This document shows positions 9,433-16,777 of a DNA stretch of 64,000 bases, one piece after another (positions within the stretch are counted from its first letter, which is position 1; each line of letters begins with the position of its first letter). Origin of the DNA: Vibrio cidicii (GTDB taxonomy: Bacteria; Pseudomonadota; Gammaproteobacteria; Enterobacterales; Vibrionaceae); NCBI RefSeq assembly GCF_009763805.1, contig NZ_CP046804.1, positions 2,294,001-2,358,000 of the forward strand. Direction: 5' to 3'. The notes below the pieces were generated by a model. The model did no database searches. It was not told the origin of the DNA and worked only from the letters and a program-made list of their open reading frames with translations. The position numbers were made by a program, and so were the translations under genes.

Positions 9433-11223
9433 TTATGCCAGACTCAGCAGTGGTGCGCCAACAGTGACGGAATCCCCTTCTTTTACATTGAGCTCTTGCA
9501 CAATGCCGCTGCGGGCAGCGCGGATTTCCGTTTCCATCTTCATCGCTTCCAAAATCAGCAGGATATCGCCTTCTTCCACCGGAGCGCCTGCTTGCACGTG
9601 CACTTTGAAAATATTCCCGGCCAAAGGCGCAGAAACGGCTTCAGCGTCGGCACTGGCTGGCAATGGTGTCGCGGGAGTTGCTGGGGTGGGAACAACACTT
9701 GGCGTTACAGAAGTCAGCTGGCCTTCAGGTCCCACTTCAACGTGGAACACCTGACCATCCACACGCACGCTGTAAGCTTCCACTTTGCCGCTGCTTGCTT
9801 TCGCGGGCGCGGCTGGTTTGACATCGTCCGCGCTTGGCGTAGGCTCAAAGGCTTCTGGGTTGCCGCGGTTTTTCAAAAACTTCAGACCTACTTGAGGGAA
9901 AAGTGCATAAGTGAGCACGTCATCCACACTCTCTTCAGCCAAACGAATGTCTTCAGCCTGCGCTTTTGCTAGCAACTCGTCCGTCAACACCTCAAGCTCT
10001 GCTTGTAACAAATCTGCCGGACGACACACCACTGGCTCTGCACCATTGAGAACACGCGCTTGCAACTCAGCATTGACTGGTGCAGGTGCAGCGCCATATT
10101 CCCCTTTCAGAACGCCCGCCGTTTCTTTGGTGATGCTCTTATAGCGCTCACCAGTGAGCACGTTGATCACCGCCTGAGTGCCGACAATCTGTGAGGTAGG
10201 TGTGACCAAAGGGATAAAGCCCAGATCTTCACGCACACGAGGGATCTCTTGCAGTACTTCGTCAATGCGATCCGCAGCGCCTTGCTCTTTAAGCTGACTC
10301 TCCATGTTCGTCAACATACCACCGGGCACTTGAGCGATCAGAATACGCGAATCCACCCCTTTCAACTGACCTTCAAATTTCGCGTACTTTTTACGCACGT
10401 CACGAAAGTAAGCCGCAATAGGTTCGAGCTGTTCGAGCTGCAAATTGGTATCTCGCTCGGTTCCTTGAAGCATCGCCACCACCGTTTCTGTAGGCGTGTG
10501 ACCGTAAGTACAGCTCATTGAGGAAATCGCCGTATCAAGAATATCGATGCCCGCTTCGACCGCTTTTATCGCCGTTGCCGTTGAGAGGCCAGTAGTCGCA
10601 TGGCAGTGCAGCGCGAGTGGGAGGTCACAAGACGCTTTGATGCGCGTAATCAGCTCTTGCGCTTCATACGGCTTAAGTAGCCCCGACATATCTTTAATGC
10701 ACAGCGAATGGCAGCCCAGATCTTCGAGACGTTTAGCGAGATCAACCCAAGTGTCCGCATTGTGAACTGGGCTTGTGGTGTAAGAGAGCGTGCCTTGTGC
10801 ATGGGCGCCAACATCAATGGTTGCCTTGACCGCCTTTTGAAAGTTGCGTACATCATTCATCGCATCAAAGATACGAAAGACATCCATCCCATTGGTATGT
10901 GCGCGCTCGACAAACTTTTCCACCACGTCATCCGCGTAGTGACGGTAACCCAACAGGTTTTGTCCACGCAGTAACATCTGCATTGGCGTGTTTGGCATCG
11001 CCTTTTTCAGTGCACGTAAACGTTCCCAAGGGTCTTCTCCTAGAAAACGGATACAAGCATCGAACGTTGCACCGCCCCAGGTTTCTAACGACCAATAACC
11101 CACTTTGTCTAACTCAGCTGCGATAGGCAGCATATCTTCAATACGCATACGCGTAGCAAACAGTGACTGATGGGCATCACGAAGTACCACATCGGTAATA
11201 GCTAGTGGTTTAGACATGCTCAT
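9433..11223 (-). CDS. oadA: Oxaloacetate decarboxylase, alpha subunit (biotin carboxyltransferase)
   Basis: Cytosolic carboxyltransferase that moves CO2 from oxaloacetate to its own biotin. 596 aa. The N-terminal HMGL-like carboxyltransferase barrel starts with [19 protein letters not shown]. An alanine/proline-rich linker (about residues 470-530) leads to a C-terminal biotinyl domain with EAMKMET; the biotinylated lysine is about K562. It lies between oadG and oadB with short spacers, as expected for the membrane complex. Together with OadB and OadG it forms the Na+-translocating decarboxylase. Confidence 0.96.
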   Translation of the reverse strand: MSMSKPLAITDVVLRDAHQSLFATRMRIEDMLPIAAELDKVGYWSLETWGGATFDACIRFLGEDPWERLRALKKAMPNTPMQMLLRGQNLLGYRHYADDVVEKFVERAHTNGMDVFRIFDAMNDVRNFQKAVKATIDVGAHAQGTLSYTTSPVHNADTWVDLAKRLEDLGCHSLCIKDMSGLLKPYEAQELITRIKASCDLPLALHCHATTGLSTATAIKAVEAGIDILDTAISSMSCTYGHTPTETVVAMLQGTERDTNLQLEQLEPIAAYFRDVRKKYAKFEGQLKGVDSRILIAQVPGGMLTNMESQLKEQGAADRIDEVLQEIPRVREDLGFIPLVTPTSQIVGTQAVINVLTGERYKSITKETAGVLKGEYGAAPAPVNAELQARVLNGAEPVVCRPADLLQAELEVLTDELLAKAQAEDIRLAEESVDDVLTYALFPQVGLKFLKNRGNPEAFEPTPSADDVKPAAPAKASSGKVEAYSVRVDGQVFHVEVGPEGQLTSVTPSVVPTPATPATPLPASADAEAVSAPLAGNIFKVHVQAGAPVEEGDILLILEAMKMETEIRAARSGIVQELNVKEGDSVTVGAPLLSLA

Positions 11224-11248
11224 AAACTCCTTTTAATCCTTTCATTTG

Positions 11249-11506
11249 CTACTTTGCAATCGAGGCGCGATGCTGTTGAATCGCCGCAGAGATTGCCGCC
11301 ACAACCTGTGGGCTGACAGTGGATGAGGTTGATTGATTTGCTTTAGTCGTTTTCGCTGCAACGAGCTTCTCTGGTACTTCTTGTGGTACCAATGTCGACA
11401 TGAATCGAATAAGAAAAATAAGAATGGTGAGAAAAATAAACACGACCCCCATCCCTGTAACCATCAGGGTGGCCGCCTCTATTAATTGGCTTCCAATATT
11501 TGTCAT
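11249..11506 (-). CDS. oadG: Oxaloacetate decarboxylase, gamma subunit
   Basis: Small subunit that holds OadA and OadB together and carries the zinc needed for decarboxylation. The start at 11506 (MTNIGSQLIEAA) has GGAAG just upstream, giving 85 aa; the ATG at 11527 is less likely. One N-terminal membrane helix (about residues 10-35: LMVTGMGVVFIFLTILIFLI) is followed by a charged linker and a C-terminal VAAISAAIQQHR segment typical of the family. First gene of the oadGAB operon. Confidence 0.9.
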   Translation of the reverse strand: MTNIGSQLIEAATLMVTGMGVVFIFLTILIFLIRFMSTLVPQEVPEKLVAAKTTKANQSTSSTVSPQVVAAISAAIQQHRASIAK

Positions 11507-11937
11507 TTTGCTTCCTTTCTGTGTCATCCTGACAACATCAGAATCGCTATTTCAGCGCTTCTGATTAACCGATTATCTAGAACGGTTAAATTTTGTCAAT
11601 TTTGTTTAATGAAGGTTTCCGAACAGACCACAATACAGGTTGTTTTTTCACCACACAGATCACATAACTTGAAACAATTCGCCACTTTTTTCTGATTTAA
11701 GGTGGACATTAGCCACTTTACTGTAGTGAAAGCACTAAAACTGCGATGAAGCTAAAGAAAAGAGAATAACTATTTGAAAAATAAGAAAAGTAAAAGCAGA
11801 AAAATTTAACAAAATAGCAACAAAAAGAGCATTCATTGAGTGGCAAAGCGCTGGGAAATCGCCTTAGTCGAGAAGAGTGAATCGAAGCGCAAATCAAACC
11901 GCCTGCAGCGAGAGAAAGAATAAGTCGGTTAGCAGGA
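11507..11937. other. Intergenic region upstream of oadG
   Basis: About 430 bp of A/T-rich DNA without a convincing gene. It must hold the oadGAB promoter near its left end. Its right part (about 11880-11937) is the 3' flank of the group II intron, i.e. sequence that would directly follow the tRNA operon terminator without the intron. I could not identify a regulator site with confidence. Confidence 0.5.
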
Positions 11938-11948
11938 ATCGAGTAGGA

Positions 11949-12009
11949 GGAGGCCTCACGGCCTCCATCCTCTCACACCACCGTACAAGCGTGGGTCGCA
12001 TACGGCGGT
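11949..12009 (-). ncRNA. Group II intron domains V and VI
   Basis: Domain V: arms 12001-12009 and 11977-11985, with an inner GCG/CGC hairpin. Domain VI: arms 11960-11966 and 11949-11955 with loop GTGA (minus strand). They form the catalytic core end of the ribozyme. The last codons of the maturase overlap domain V. Confidence 0.75.
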
Positions 12010-13287
12010 TCCGAATATACCTTTAGTGACTCATACCCATCTCTCAATGAGTAAAGCCCCCTCTCCTCGAACCATTTGAGTGGCATTGCGTGATTCAACT
12101 GGGGCGAGAGTGCTAAGCGCCACCACCCTTTATCAGACATCGCCAGTTTCCACGCATTTCGCTCTGTTACACCTTGGCGTTGTAACCATGTCGCTATGCT
12201 GTATCTGCGTTTGCGCTGTTTCAGGCGGTAACATCTCAACCGACGCCGTATCCATTCGTCCAAGCGCTGCATCGCACTTTGACCTATGGCGAGCTTGAAG
12301 TAGTGCTGCCAACCTCGTAGGTATTGGGTTAACTCGGTGATGATTACCGATAACTCTCGACCTCGATTTCGCTTCGTTATTTTCCGCACTCGCTTCTTCA
12401 TTTGAGCTTGTGCCGATTTTGATATCAGAAGGGTTCCGTCTATCTTGAAGCTATGGCTTAGGTAGGCTCGCTCCGTCACTCTTGTCGCTGCACTTTTCTC
12501 ACGGTTTACCGTGAGCTTTAGCTTCTGCTCCAAGAACTCCGTTATCGACTCTTTGACTCGATGGGCGGCTTCCTCACTACGAACGTAGATTTGGCAGTCA
12601 TCTGCATATCGACAGAAACTTATGCCCTCTTCGCTCTAACTCTTTGTCCAGTTCATCTAATACGATATTAGAGAGTAACGGAGATAATGGACCACCCTGT
12701 GGTGTTCCTCGTTGTCTTCGCTCTACTAACCCATCTCGCATTAAGCCTGCCTGTAGATAGGACCTGATGAGCTTTAATACTCGTTTATCACTGATGTCCT
12801 TAGATAATCTGTGCATCAGCCTATCATGGTTCACCGTGTCGAAGTATTTGGCTAGATCGATATCCACTACATAACCCCGCCCTTCTCTGATATAGCGGCT
12901 TGCTGCCGCAAGCGCATGATGCGCACTGCGGTTTGGCCTGAACCCATAACTGCTGTTGGAGAACTTCGGCTCATAGATGTCTGACAGTACTGATGTGATC
13001 GCCTGTTGGACTATCCTATCCAGTACCGTGGGGATGCCTAATTGCCTGACGCCACCAGTCGTTTTAGGGATTTCTACACCCAGAACAGGTTGAGGTTGGT
13101 AGCTTCCGTCCAGAAGACTCTGGCGGAGCGCTTGCCCGTTTGAAGCTTGTCGAAGTTTAGAGATGGTCGCTGCGATGTCGAGTCTGTCGACACCTGCGCA
13201 CCCCTTGTTCTTCTTCACGCGTCGAAGGGCATGGTTCAAATTCGCTGAGGAGCTGATTTGTTCCATCAGCGGAGTGGGGGTCACCAA
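11973..13287 (-). CDS. ltrA: Group II intron reverse transcriptase/maturase, frameshifted as read
   Basis: Intron-encoded protein that splices and mobilises the intron. Starts: TTG at 13287 or GTG at 13284, both behind an AGGAGG. Reverse transcriptase blocks are clear: KNKGCAGVDRLD, VRQLGIPTVLDRIVQQAI, SYGFRPNRSAHHAL, then GTPQGGPLSPLLSNI. The frame breaks at 12615-12619 where GTTTC replaces GTTC on the coding strand. Removing the extra base gives FCRYADDCQIYVRS with the catalytic YADD and joins the maturase (X) domain part. Reconstructed length is about 437 aa. It ends soon after the maturase domain and lacks an HNH endonuclease, as class C proteins do. The stop lies in domain V. Confidence 0.85.
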
Positions 13288-13828
13288 GACTCGTCCTCCT
13301 TTCTACGCCGATCATGCTTGTCATTCTTCGTGACCATGAGCTTTACTTGCGGTATCGCCCATTGGGCCGTAGAGATGATTTTCATCTTGCTATGACTCCA
13401 CATGATTGAGTGTCTAGTGACTGCTTCTTGATATATTCAGTTTCTGGCCTTCCTTTGAGTTGTACTTCCTCAAAGTACTATGCCTTCTGCTGACTTCTCA
13501 TTACCCATCACACAACATCACTGTTGTGTTAGTCTCATCTGAGACAGGCAATGAGATCTCCCGAGGTAAGACGTTGCTCTTTCCCTTGGCCGTGCCTGAT
13601 TTACCTATACACACTTCCCGTCGAGGCATTGGGCTATTCTATCTATTGCTAGGTTACCCAAGTTGTACAGGCCTACTATCAGATTTCTGTTCGTCACAAC
13701 CAAGTTTTGCCGTTTGCTTCCTTCAGGTTTCACCTCACGGTGAACACCCTTGCATAGGCTAACGGTTCTCGCTCGACTGAGCCCGTAGAGGACTTTCACC
13801 TCCTAGATCAACGCCATGCTCGGCGCAC

Positions 13829-13859
13829 AAAGAAAAAGCCTCGCGAACTGCGAGGCTTT
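13829..13859 (-). terminator. Terminator of the tRNA-Ser/Arg operon
   Basis: Ten-bp stem (13835-13844 and 13850-13859) with loop GAACT, followed on the minus strand by TTCTTT. It lies 7 bp past the last tRNA-Arg. The group II intron begins directly after this T tract. Confidence 0.85.
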
Positions 13860-13866
13860 GTCAAAA

Positions 13867-13943
13867 TGGCGCGCTCGAGAGGATTCGAACCTCTGACCGC
13901 CTGGTTCGTAGCCAGGTACTCTATCCAGCTGAGCTACGAGCGC
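13867..13943 (-). tRNA. tRNA-Arg(ACG), copy 1
   Basis: 77 nt including CCA. Cloverleaf with acceptor GCGCTCG/CGAGCGC and anticodon loop CTACGAA (anticodon ACG). Last gene of the tRNA array in transcription order. Confidence 0.97.
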
Positions 13944-13989
13944 GCAATAAACTGTTTTCACCTCAACACTTTTCCTAGAGTAAGAAAAG

Positions 13990-14066
13990 TGGCGCGTCCG
14001 AGAGGATTCGAACCTCTGACCGCCTGGTTCGTAGCCAGGTACTCTATCCAGCTGAGCTACGGACGC
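13990..14066 (-). tRNA. tRNA-Arg(ACG), copy 2
   Basis: 77 nt with encoded CCA and anticodon ACG. The acceptor stem is GCGTCCG/CGGACGC, differing from copy 1 by a compensated base change in the stem. Confidence 0.97.
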
Positions 14067-14127
14067 GCAGGTGTTTTGATATCGACACAAAAATGAGTCG
14101 CTATCAGGAACCAAAGTCCCTTAATAA

Positions 14128-14204
14128 TGGCGCGCTCGAGAGGATTCGAACCTCTGACCGCCTGGTTCGTAGCCAGGTACTCTATCCAGCTGAGCTACGA
14201 GCGC
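14128..14204 (-). tRNA. tRNA-Arg(ACG), copy 3
   Basis: 77 nt, same sequence as copy 1, anticodon ACG, encoded CCA. It starts a second copy of a roughly 261-bp two-tRNA unit. Confidence 0.97.
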
Positions 14205-14250
14205 GCAATAAACTGTTTTCACCTAAACACTTTTCCTAGAGTGAGAAAAG

Positions 14251-14327
14251 TGGCGCGTCCGAGAGGATTCGAACCTCTGACCGCCTGGTTCGTAGCCAGG
14301 TACTCTATCCAGCTGAGCTACGGACGC
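14251..14327 (-). tRNA. tRNA-Arg(ACG), copy 4
   Basis: 77 nt, same sequence as copy 2 (acceptor GCGTCCG), anticodon ACG, encoded CCA. Confidence 0.97.
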
Positions 14328-14389
14328 GCAGGTGTTTGATATCGGATTTCCAATATCAGGAACTGACGTTCCTTTATATTTGAGAAGAA

Positions 14390-14466
14390 TGGCGCGCTCG
14401 AGAGGATTCGAACCTCTGACCGCCTGGTTCGTAGCCAGGTACTCTATCCAGCTGAGCTACGAGCGC
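14390..14466 (-). tRNA. tRNA-Arg(ACG), copy 5
   Basis: 77 nt, acceptor as in copies 1 and 3, anticodon ACG, encoded CCA. Confidence 0.97.
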
Positions 14467-14550
14467 GCAATATTCTCTTCAGAAAGAGATGTGAAGTCTA
14501 TCACAAACAATTTCTTTTGGAACAAAAAAATTGACTCACTTGTCAATAAA

Positions 14551-14642
14551 TGGCGGTGAAGGAGGGATTCGAACCCTCGATACGGGATAAACCGTATACT
14601 CCCTTAGCAGGGGAGCGCCTTCAGCCTCTCGGCCACCTCACC
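14551..14642 (-). tRNA. tRNA-Ser(GCT), copy 1
   Basis: 92 nt with CCA. Acceptor GGTGAGG, a long variable arm (TATACGGTTTATCCCGTA region) and anticodon loop CTGCTAA (anticodon GCT). Close to the enterobacterial serV sequence. Confidence 0.97.
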
Positions 14643-14665
14643 GTTTTTTGTTCCGATTTACGATC

Positions 14666-14742
14666 TGGCGCGCTCGAGAGGATTCGAACCTCTGACCGCC
14701 TGGTTCGTAGCCAGGTACTCTATCCAGCTGAGCTACGAGCGC
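14666..14742 (-). tRNA. tRNA-Arg(ACG), copy 6
   Basis: 77 nt, anticodon ACG, encoded CCA. It lies between the two tRNA-Ser genes. Confidence 0.97.
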
Positions 14743-14773
14743 GCATTGTATCGTAAAACGATGTTCGCAAGAA

Positions 14774-14865
14774 TGGCGGTGAAGGAGGGATTCGAACCCT
14801 CGATACGGGATAAACCGTATACTCCCTTAGCAGGGGAGCGCCTTCAGCCTCTCGGCCACCTCACC
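14774..14865 (-). tRNA. tRNA-Ser(GCT), copy 2
   Basis: 92 nt, same sequence as tRNA-Ser copy 1, anticodon GCT, encoded CCA. First gene of the array in transcription order. Confidence 0.97.
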
Positions 14866-14880
14866 GTCTTGCGGAGGCAC

Positions 14881-14908
14881 ATATTACGATTTACCAAAAA
14901 TAAGTCAA
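14881..14908 (-). promoter_or_regulatory. Predicted sigma-70 promoter of the tRNA array
   Basis: On the minus strand: -35 TTGACT (14903-14908), a 16-bp spacer, then -10 TAATAT (14881-14886), about 16 nt before the first tRNA-Ser. A GTGCCTCC stretch follows the -10 and could act as a GC-rich discriminator, as expected for stringently controlled stable-RNA promoters. Confidence 0.6.
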
Positions 14909-15061
14909 ACAATTTCTTTGAAAAAATAGCGCCCTATCGACCAACCGTTGCACATTTAACCAAAACGCATGAGAAATGAACTTTCACTAATAAAAACTAA
15001 GCTTTTCAAGCCGAACAACAAAGGCTAATCGAGAGAAAACTGATTCACGCTAAAATAAAAA

Positions 15062-15085
15062 AAGGCTGACCCACAGGCCAGCCTT
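15062..15085 (-). terminator. csrA terminator
   Basis: Stem AAGGCTG/CAGCCTT (15062-15068 and 15079-15085) followed on the minus strand by a T-rich run (15063 down to 15052). Confidence 0.75.
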
Positions 15086-15104
15086 ATTCAATCAAAGCTT
15101 CTGT

Positions 15105-15302
15105 TTAGTAGTTGCCCGATGCAACGTTACCAGTACCTTTTTCAGCTTGAATGCGCATGTAGATTTCTTCACGGTGAACGGATACTTCTTTCGGAGCATT
15201 CACACCGATACGTACCTGGTTGCCTTTAACGCCCAACACAGTTACTGTCACTTCGTCACCAATCATTAGTGTTTCGCCAACGCGGCGAGTCAAAATTAGC
15301 AT
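15105..15302 (-). CDS. csrA: Carbon storage regulator, RNA-binding protein
   Basis: 65-aa global post-transcriptional regulator. The dimer binds GGA motifs in mRNA leaders and is titrated by CsrB-type RNAs under the BarA/UvrY (VarS/VarA) cascade. The sequence is canonical: [18 protein letters not shown] at the N terminus, then the [18 protein letters not shown] segment with the RNA-contact residues. An AAGGAG-type ribosome site precedes the ATG. It lies between lysC and the tRNA array, the usual vibrio arrangement. A BarA-type kinase is also in this window (39041-41834). Confidence 0.97.
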   Translation of the reverse strand: MLILTRRVGETLMIGDEVTVTVLGVKGNQVRIGVNAPKEVSVHREEIYMRIQAEKGTGNVASGNY

Positions 15303-15393
15303 TCTTTGCTCCTTGAGTATTCTCTAAATTTCTTGTTACGAAACTATTATCCAACAAAAGTTATATTTTCGTAAACTACCTTATTTTGGAAAA

Positions 15394-16581
15394 TCAACCC
15401 AAAAAGGCTTGTTTCTGCTGAATGTTTAACGCTTCGTCAGAAGTAATGTAAGCATCATGCAGTACATTTGCTGCCAGATCGACACTCTCAGGAGATACAA
15501 CTAACATACTGGACAACGGAGTCACTGAACAATGGTTGATACTAATCCCTTGTTCAATAAGCGCATCACATGCGTGTTGCATCAACGAGCTCGCTTCCAG
15601 ACCTACGACAGTCAGCAAGCTTACTGCTTCACTATTACGGATTTTATCGCTGAAGACTAGATCCAACTTAGCACATGCATCTTGTTTTATCAGGATACCT
15701 GCCCAATCTGCTTCTTCGATCACATTCCAGATTTCGATGCCTAACATCTGACACTGCTTAGTCAAGCTAGACACCGTTTCTTTGGAGACTTTGATCAGAG
15801 CTAAGTCACGTTGCAGAGCAATACCACATACCGACTGTGTGCCTGTTTCCCCTTTCACTAAGCTGCCTTGATTGACATCAAAAGTCGAAAGAACACGTAG
15901 CGGCACACAGTGCTTCCAAGCGTATTGTACGCAAGGCAGATGCAGTACTTTGGCTCCTTTTCTGGCCATCTCTTCCATCGATGGAAAATCGATAATGTCC
16001 AGTTTCTGAGCATTTTTAACCACACGTGGATCACACGTATATATCCCATCAACGTCGGTAAAGATTTGACATTCATCTGCTGACAACGCACCAGCCAATG
16101 TCACAGCGCTGGTGTCAGAGCCGCCTCGACCTAAAGTGGTGATATCCCCATTTTCATTCACACCTTGAAATCCAGCCACTATCACAATTTGGTCTTGCGC
16201 AAGCAGTTCCATGATAGGGGCCGTATCAATGTGTTTAATCGTCGCGTCATTGTGTTGGTTATCCGTCACAATGTTCGCTTGTGCTCCGGTAAGTGAGCGT
16301 GCGGCATAACCCAGTTTATTTAGGGTCATGGCCAGCAGAGCCATAGACACTTGCTCACCAGCAGAGAGCAAAACATCAAGTTCACGAGCCGTTGGTACAG
16401 CGTCAACCTGCTTGGCTAACGCAACTAGGCGGTTAGTTTCACCCGCCATAGCAGAAACAACAACGACAACTTGATTACCATCATTTTTCGCCTTAATGAT
16501 GTGTTCGGCCACAGTATGAATTGTGTCAATTGAACCCATTGAGGTTCCGCCGAACTTTTGCACGATAAGGGATTTTTTCAC
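15394..16581 (-). CDS. lysC: Aspartate kinase (monofunctional)
   Basis: Phosphorylates aspartate at the entry of the lysine, threonine and methionine pathway. 395 aa from a GTG at 16581. The N-terminal kinase signature VQKFGGTSMGS is followed by the amino-acid kinase domain (LGRGGSDTSAVTLAGAL, FTDVDGIYTCDPR) and C-terminal ACT repeats for feedback control. It is shorter than the fused homoserine-dehydrogenase types, so it is a monofunctional enzyme. A long imperfect hairpin with a T tract lies about 85 bp upstream and may be an attenuator. No classical lysine riboswitch is apparent; the gap to alaS is too short for one. Confidence 0.93.
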   Translation of the reverse strand: MKKSLIVQKFGGTSMGSIDTIHTVAEHIIKAKNDGNQVVVVVSAMAGETNRLVALAKQVDAVPTARELDVLLSAGEQVSMALLAMTLNKLGYAARSLTGAQANIVTDNQHNDATIKHIDTAPIMELLAQDQIVIVAGFQGVNENGDITTLGRGGSDTSAVTLAGALSADECQIFTDVDGIYTCDPRVVKNAQKLDIIDFPSMEEMARKGAKVLHLPCVQYAWKHCVPLRVLSTFDVNQGSLVKGETGTQSVCGIALQRDLALIKVSKETVSSLTKQCQMLGIEIWNVIEEADWAGILIKQDACAKLDLVFSDKIRNSEAVSLLTVVGLEASSLMQHACDALIEQGISINHCSVTPLSSMLVVSPESVDLAANVLHDAYITSDEALNIQQKQAFLG

Positions 16582-16660
16582 CAGTCTTCACCTTCCCAAG
16601 ACCAAAGTCTCATTAGGACCACTTCCTATTTACATCGGTAAATCATCCGCAGTAGTTACA

Positions 16661-16719
16661 ATAAAAACCAAGCGATTTAATTGGTTTGTTTAAAATTGCA
16701 CCAATTAAACCACTTGGTT
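16661..16719 (-). promoter_or_regulatory. Hairpin with U tract in the lysC leader (possible attenuator)
   Basis: Inverted repeat with 19-nt arms (16701-16719 and 16666-16684; 16 of 19 positions match perfectly) and a 16-nt loop. On the minus strand it is directly followed by TTTTTAT. It lies after the alaS terminator and before lysC. It could be an attenuator for lysC or a second terminator for alaS. Confidence 0.45.
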
Positions 16720-16733
16720 GACAGAAAAAAATT

Positions 16734-16765
16734 ACGCTCAATCAAAGAAAGCTTTGATTGAGCGT
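16734..16765 (-). terminator. alaS terminator
   Basis: Perfect 14-bp stem (16734-16747 and 16752-16765) with a 4-nt loop, 13 bp after the alaS stop. On the minus strand it is followed by a run of seven T. Confidence 0.9.
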
Positions 16766-16777
16766 AGGATTTATAAA

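Larger units (their letters stand above)
11938..13828 (-). mobile_element. Group II intron, bacterial class C-like, inserted after a tRNA terminator
   Basis: Retroelement of about 1.89 kb on the minus strand. The 5' end reads GTGCGCC at 13828 and downward, the group II 5' consensus, followed by a typical domain I start (GGAGGTGAAAGTCC). Domain IV holds the reverse transcriptase/maturase. Domain V is a hairpin at 11977-12009 whose arms pair over 9 bp with one G-U. A GGAGGCC/GGCCTCC hairpin at 11949-11966 is domain VI, and the element ends near 11938 with an AY dinucleotide. The 5' exon is the Rho-independent terminator of the tRNA array, six nucleotides past its stem. Class C introns are known to insert behind such terminators. 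The exact 3' boundary is inferred. Confidence 0.85.

Noticed and set aside
13460..13799. Open frames of 64-100 codons on both strands near 13.5-13.8 kb
   Set aside because: They lie in the 5' structural part (domains I-III) of the group II intron and resemble no protein; the RNA explains the sequence.
13803..14979. Several 65-100-codon frames with repeated protein-like sequence (SRGFEPLTAWF type)
   Set aside because: They are translations of the tRNA-Arg and tRNA-Ser genes, a well-known false-ORF pattern.
16582..16733. Lysine riboswitch upstream of lysC
   Set aside because: The space is too short for the full L-box fold and no five-way-junction motifs were recognised.
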